A program made the position numbers and the translations under genes. This document shows, piece by piece, positions 59,770 to 64,000 of a DNA stretch of 64,000 nucleotides; position 1 is the stretch's first letter, and the number at the start of each line of letters is the position of its first letter. The notes beneath the pieces were generated by a model, which was given only the letters and a program-made list of their open reading frames with translations, was not told the origin of the DNA and ran no database searches. The DNA is from Nemopilema nomurai (Eukaryota > Cnidaria > Scyphozoa > Rhizostomeae > Rhizostomatidae): NCBI GenBank assembly GCA_003864495.1, contig ML133490.1, positions 3,376 to 67,375 of the forward strand, read 5' to 3'.

Positions 59770-59844
59770 TGCTTGAATTTTCCCGCCAAAATACAATAAC
59801 AAAGTGGTCCCGCCATTTTATTGGCTGGCCGCAGTTTGTCAAAG
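59770..59844. promoter_or_regulatory. E2F/CCAAT-type region cut by the end of unit 3
   Basis: TTTTCCCGCCAAAA at 59778-59791, a TCCCGCC site and an inverted CCAAT box, as in unit 2. The homology stops 30 bp downstream at 59844, removing the third site. If this is a promoter, its transcribed side on the right has been replaced. Confidence 0.35.
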
Positions 59845-60480
59845 GCCAGGAATGAAACGTCCCTGATTCAGGGATTTATCCACCCAACGAAAACCTCGTT
59901 TAAATAGAAAATGCAGTCAATATGAGGCCACTCTGTTGATGCTGTAGGCCTAGCAATGGCACGGAATCGACCCTCCTTCGTACTTTTCTCGTGATCTGGC
60001 AGATGGAACCTTTGGATAGAAATATACGAAATATTGCCAGTGGGCCAGAGCTTGGTTCTTTCTATTCTGTTGCATTCTCTCGGTAACAGGGAACCCAGTG
60101 GACAGCCTCTACATGCAAAGGTTCAACTGCAACTTTTGTTTTGCACCTTCGCGTTCAAGAACTAGTAGTCCCATATACAGTACCTTCGATAAAGGCCCAA
60201 AGTTATCTTCTCGACGAAGGCCGAGGCCAAAAAAGGCAGCTGAAAGTTCACTGGGACCGGGGCATCAGCAACCCTGTCACTGGAATTGCGAATTTTTTTA
60301 TTTTACACAAAACTCGTAAACAAAATTGGCGTAAATAGAGGGTGGTCAGTGGGGCAAAAAACCTAAATAGAAAGCTAAACAGTTATTTTTCTTAGTTTGA
60401 TAGATGAACTTTATTTAAAGAGAGGAAAAACCTGGTTAGCCTAACAACTAATCTTCCCCTGGTTCCTCATACCTATACCA
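59845..60480. other. Single-copy sequence right of unit 3
   Basis: Begins exactly where homology to unit 2 stops. An open stretch at 60098-60338 reads in two frames (one VQELVVPYTVPSIKAQSYLL, another KGPKLSSRRRPRPKKAAESS). Neither has a recognised domain and I cannot choose between them. It could be a fragment of a coding exon. Confidence 0.3.
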
Positions 60481-60856
60481 CACGCTTTTTATAAGGAACC
60501 ACTTTATAAGGAACCTACATGTAGAAGGCCGAAATATATAAAAACGAAATCCCTAAGGAACTTTTCGATTTGAATTGTTTATAACTGCAAGCATCAAGGG
60601 CTAAAAAGCCCGTTCCATTAATTTGCAGCCAATACTCGCATAGATTGTTTGCTATTTGTGTGTCAAGTGCTTTATGGAGTAGTTTCCGCATATTCTATCT
60701 CGCTCCTCTCTCTATTAAGTGTTACGGCTTATTGATGTGCAGTGAAAATTAAGGAACTTTTAAGAAACTTTGTTACTAAAATCTGATGACTTGAGGTCTA
60801 CGAATAAGGACATTTTGGAACTAGGCCTTGTGGTAGGTTCCTTATAAAAAAGCGTG
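60481..60856 (-). mobile_element. Small TIR element (MITE-like), copy 2, inverted
   Basis: Same family as 50475-50930 in reverse orientation, 376 bp, with TIRs CACGCTTTTTATAAGGAACC and GGTTCCTTATAAAAAAGCGTG. It has only one to two copies of the 11-bp motif, which accounts for the 80-bp size difference. It lies in sequence outside the duplication units, so the family moved independently. Confidence 0.75.
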
Positions 60857-61905
60857 TATAACGTGGGAGGATACAAATTTAAATTTCTTCAGCTGTTCTG
60901 ATTTGTAGTTGCCTTTAATCAGGCACCAGTGTGTTGAATCAATGTACCTTGCACCAGAGATATCTGTATCAAATGACAATTTCCCATTGTTTTTTCTATT
61001 CTTTATTGGCACATATTCCATTTTAGCTTTATATTGCCAAAATAAGTGACACTTTTTTGACTAGACTGTAAATAGGAAGCAGGGGTGGTGCGTAGCGCTG
61101 CCGGAGTGGTATTACTTTCCCAAATAAAACAACATGGAGTTTTTGGCCACACCTTTCTTTTAAATAGGAAATGCCCTTATAATGACTTTTAGATACAAAG
61201 CTCATTGCAAATGCAGAATGGTGCAATTTTTCATTGCTTTCAAGAACAGTGCACAATAAATAAAAAACACACCTGAAAGAAAATTCATGCCTCAGAAAAG
61301 AGGTATTAGACTAATAACAGCAATATCTTCAAAGGCCGCCCTAATAGGAAGGGTATCAAATATCTGCATAATATTTCTACAATGAACTAGCAGCAGTAAA
61401 GAAATTTGGTGATTAGTTTGGGAACAGAAAGCAAAATTCCCAGAACCAACTTTTTGGTGGATATTTTTCAATATATCTCTTTTTTGATTAACCCAAATTC
61501 TTTGCAGGTTGTGCTAATAGCTAAAGCATATCCCTGTATCCCAACTATAACAAACTGAACACACAAATTAAAGAAACCTACCAATATTATGAACCATTGC
61601 ATGCATTGAACCATGTGTATTTTAGAAACGTAGCAAAAAAGACTCAGTAGAAGGTTGAAAGAGCCTATGAATTTCTTGTTATCTTTGTTGTCCCCTTTTG
61701 CTGTTTCTCATCAAATTTTCACAATTATTTTGATTAAAATTTCCTTACAAAATAATCAGAAAAAGATCTTTCCCTATACAGACTACTCCATTCCTGCATT
61801 CTTTAATGAATAATTGAACACTTAACTTCAAGAATAATTATGCACAATGGTATAAAATGGATACATTTGTTTTTAGTATTGATTAGAGCAAATTTCCTTA
61901 TGGAA
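60857..61905. other. Single-copy AT-rich sequence
   Basis: No repeats, RNA genes or convincing exons. One 75-codon ORF (61029-61256, minus) is unsupported. Confidence 0.4.
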
Positions 61906-63018
61906 GATCATTGTGAAGAATATGGCTCTTTCATGTTAAGCGAAGAAGGGGACATGTCCCAAATTCAGGTACTGAAATGCCCAGTCTAAGTAAAACACTG
62001 AAATGGAAGAAAACTGGTACCTTTTTCTTTGCCACGTTTTCAAAGCATATTTTCTTTTGGTTATTCATCAATGTCTAATGAAGATCAGTGTGGTTTGTGG
62101 GAAGTTATGGCGATTGGGCAACATGTGCCAAATTTTGGTACTGGAATGCCCAGTCCAAGTAAAACACTGAAATGGAAGAAAACTGGCACCTTTTTGTTTG
62201 CCACGTTTTCAAAGCATATTCTCTTTTGGTTATTCATCGATGTCTAATAAAGATCAGTGTGGTTTGTGGGATGTTATGGTGATGGGGCAAAATGTGCCAA
62301 GATTTGGTACTGGAATGCCCAGTGTAAGTAAAACATTGAAATTTAAGAAAACATGCACCTTTTTGTTTGCCACGTTTTCAAATCATACTCTTTTGGTTAT
62401 TCATCGATGTCTAATGAAGATCAGTGTGGTTTGTGGATGTTATGGCGATTGGGCAACATGTGCCAAATTTTGGTACTGGAATGCCCAGTCTAAGTAAAAC
62501 TGAAATAGAAGAAAACTGGCACCTTTTTGTTTGCCACGTTTTCAAAGCATATTCTCTTCTGGTTATTCATCGATGTCTAATGAAGATCAGTGTGGTTTGT
62601 GGGATGTTATGGCGATTGGGCGACATGTGCCAAATTTTGGTACTGGAATGCCCAGTCTAAGTAAAACACTGAAATGGAAGAAAACTGGCACCTTTTGTTT
62701 GCCACGTTTTCAAAGCATATTCTCTTTTGGTTATTCCTCGTTGTCTAATGAAGATCAGTGTGGTTTGTGGGAAGTTATGGCGATTGGGCAACATGTGCCA
62801 AATTTTGGTACTGGAATGCCCAGTCTAAGTAAAACACTGAAATGGTCGAAAACTTGCACCTTTTTGTCTGCCATGTTTTCAAAGCATATTCTCTTTTGGT
62901 TATTCATCGATGTCTAATGAAGATCAGTGTGATTTGTGAGATGTTATGGCAATTGGGCGAAATGTGCCAAATTTTGGTACTGGAATGCCCAGTCTAAGTA
63001 AAACACTGAAATGGAAGT
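61906..63018 (+). repeat. Tandem array of a ~168-bp repeat, about 6.5 copies
   Basis: The landmark AAAACACTGAAATGGAAG recurs at 61990, 62161, 62330, 62497, 62663, 62831 and 63000, i.e. units of 166-171 bp. Repeat-spanning ORFs of up to 128 codons arise because the monomer lacks stops in some frames. Unit length varies and is not consistently a multiple of three, so they are not genes. Confidence 0.9.
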
Positions 63019-63805
63019 TTTAAATTTAGATTCGGCAATGTCCAAGTTTATGTGAAGCACTGAAAAAGTTTTGTACAGTAATATCCCGCAATCCCTTGTA
63101 TAAGAAACGCAATGTTAATAAATTCTAGACTGGCGAAGACCTGAAAAAATGGGAAACTCGAAAATATTGGAATAAGTAGAATAATCTGTACTGGAATCAC
63201 CTACGTAGCAAGTTCTGAAGGCTCAAGGGTTGCTTTCTAGATTATTGTGGCTTTATTCAGAGGGAACTACCCGAATAGCTCTGAAATGATAGTGATAAAC
63301 CCGGTTGTAATATTCCCAGCCTTTCCTGCGCCAATGTCCTATACGCATTTGGGGTTCCCTTGGAAATTATCCGCAATGTACCTAAAATTTCCAAAATGAG
63401 CTTAGGTTGCCAATTGGAGAGAGAAGCAAGAAACCGATTAACGAAGCAAAGTAATTCATAAAAAGACGTAACGATAGGCATTTTTTTGACATCTGCTCTA
63501 ATTCTGAGATTTTTTCTGTATTTTAGGGCTTCAACTATTTCGAAGGAAAGAAAATAAACGTAAAAAGATCCTAAAGAAAGAAAAGTGTTTCTTGTCCTAC
63601 TAAAACCTCAATATCGAAAAATATTAAGAATCACATTCCTCCTTAACTTCCATAACATTGGCTTCCTTATATCTCAGCATGAATTCTCTTTGAGGTGAAA
63701 CAATGTAACTGAAAATGACATGGTACAAGATTATTGCATATAATAACTTCATATCTTTGCTTTTAGATAGCTTAACATTCAATGCTTTCCAAAACAATAT
63801 TCTTC
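63019..63805. other. Spacer between inverted repeat arms
   Basis: Single-copy AT-rich DNA with a 74-codon minus-strand ORF (63257-63481) of no recognised family. Nothing else is seen. Confidence 0.4.
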
Positions 63806-64000
63806 CATTTCAGTGTTTTACTTAGACTGGGCATTCCAGTACCAAAATTTGGCACATGTTGCCCAATCGCCATAACATCCCACAAACCACACTGATCTTC
63901 GTTAGACATCGATGAATGACCAAAAGAGAGTATGATTTGAAAACGTGGCAGACAAAAAGGTGCAAGTTTTCGGCCATTTCAGTGTTTTACTTAGACTGGG
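63806..64000 (-). repeat. Inverted array of the ~168-bp repeat
   Basis: Reverse complement of the array at 61906-63018: CATTTCAGTGTTTTACTTAG at 63809 and again at 63975. It runs off the window's right edge, so its copy number is unknown. About 790 bp separate the two arms. Confidence 0.9.

Larger units (their letters stand above)
49236..59844 (+). repeat. Segmental duplication unit 3 (3' truncated)
   Basis: Starts right after the TIR transposon at the same bases that start unit 2 (49239 matches 21249). It follows units 1 and 2 until 59844, where homology with unit 2 (29116) stops abruptly. Internal changes: a small TIR element at 50475-50930, a replaced segment at 50931-51337, and a very large 26-bp satellite array at 53521-55645. 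Confidence 0.85.

Noticed and set aside
62029..62917. Long overlapping ORFs of up to 128 codons with repeated MPRFQSIFSFGYSS-type peptides
   Set aside because: They follow the ~168-bp tandem repeat; unit length varies between 166 and 171 bp, so the frame shifts between units. Not coding.

Overview
This window reads as nuclear DNA of an animal. It is AT-rich and gene-poor, its few coding stretches carry GT-AG introns, and it is full of tandem repeats and retroelements. The TE-linked gene families (a P2X7-type CxCxxC domain, a CxxC/HxCxC two-exon gene, Copia-like gag) are ones I associate with cnidarians, so a reef-building anthozoan is my best guess. No rRNA, complete tRNA, CRISPR array or bacterial-type operon was found.

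The backbone is a tandem segmental duplication with a unit of about 21 kb. Unit 1 is 579-21244 (left end cut), unit 2 is 21245-42378, and unit 3 is 49236-59844 (right end cut). Similarity is mosaic: units 1 and 3 are closest over their first 3.5 kb, units 2 and 3 over 26.8-29.1 kb of unit 2, and units 1 and 2 over 16.4-20.9 kb of unit 1. A single N at 4121 marks a probable assembly join, and uncollapsed haplotypes remain a rival explanation.

Unit-specific material breaks the backbone. Unit 1 has a 2-kb array of a 29-bp minisatellite. Unit 2 has a decayed Copia-like LTR element (31260-33973, minus strand) with a PBS matching initiator tRNA-Met, and between its integrase and RNase H remnants a sense exon resembling the BAH domain of RERE/atrophin proteins. 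Units 1 and 2 carry 8 and 6 copies of a 290-335 bp repeat with a hairpin whose stem shows a compensatory change. A 26-bp satellite has about 3, 12 and 80 copies in units 1, 2 and 3, and is organised into 6-monomer higher-order repeats in unit 3.

Between units 2 and 3 sits a nested insertion. A ~1.6-kb TIR transposon (42379-49235) carries a two-exon P2X7-type gene on the minus strand. Its second exon is interrupted by a Ty3/Gypsy retrotransposon (43156-48423) with identical 162-bp LTRs, a 4-bp target duplication, gag, protease, RT-RNase H and integrase. Gag to protease uses a textbook -1 slippery heptamer; two later frame breaks in pol look like one-base deletions.

Beyond unit 3 (59845-64000) lie single-copy DNA, a second copy of a small TIR element whose first copy interrupts unit 3, and two arrays of a ~168-bp repeat in opposite orientation. 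Apart from the Gypsy element, the best gene candidates are the P2X7-type gene and the CxxC/HxCxC two-exon gene (41341-41803). Everything else coding is fragmentary or hypothetical.
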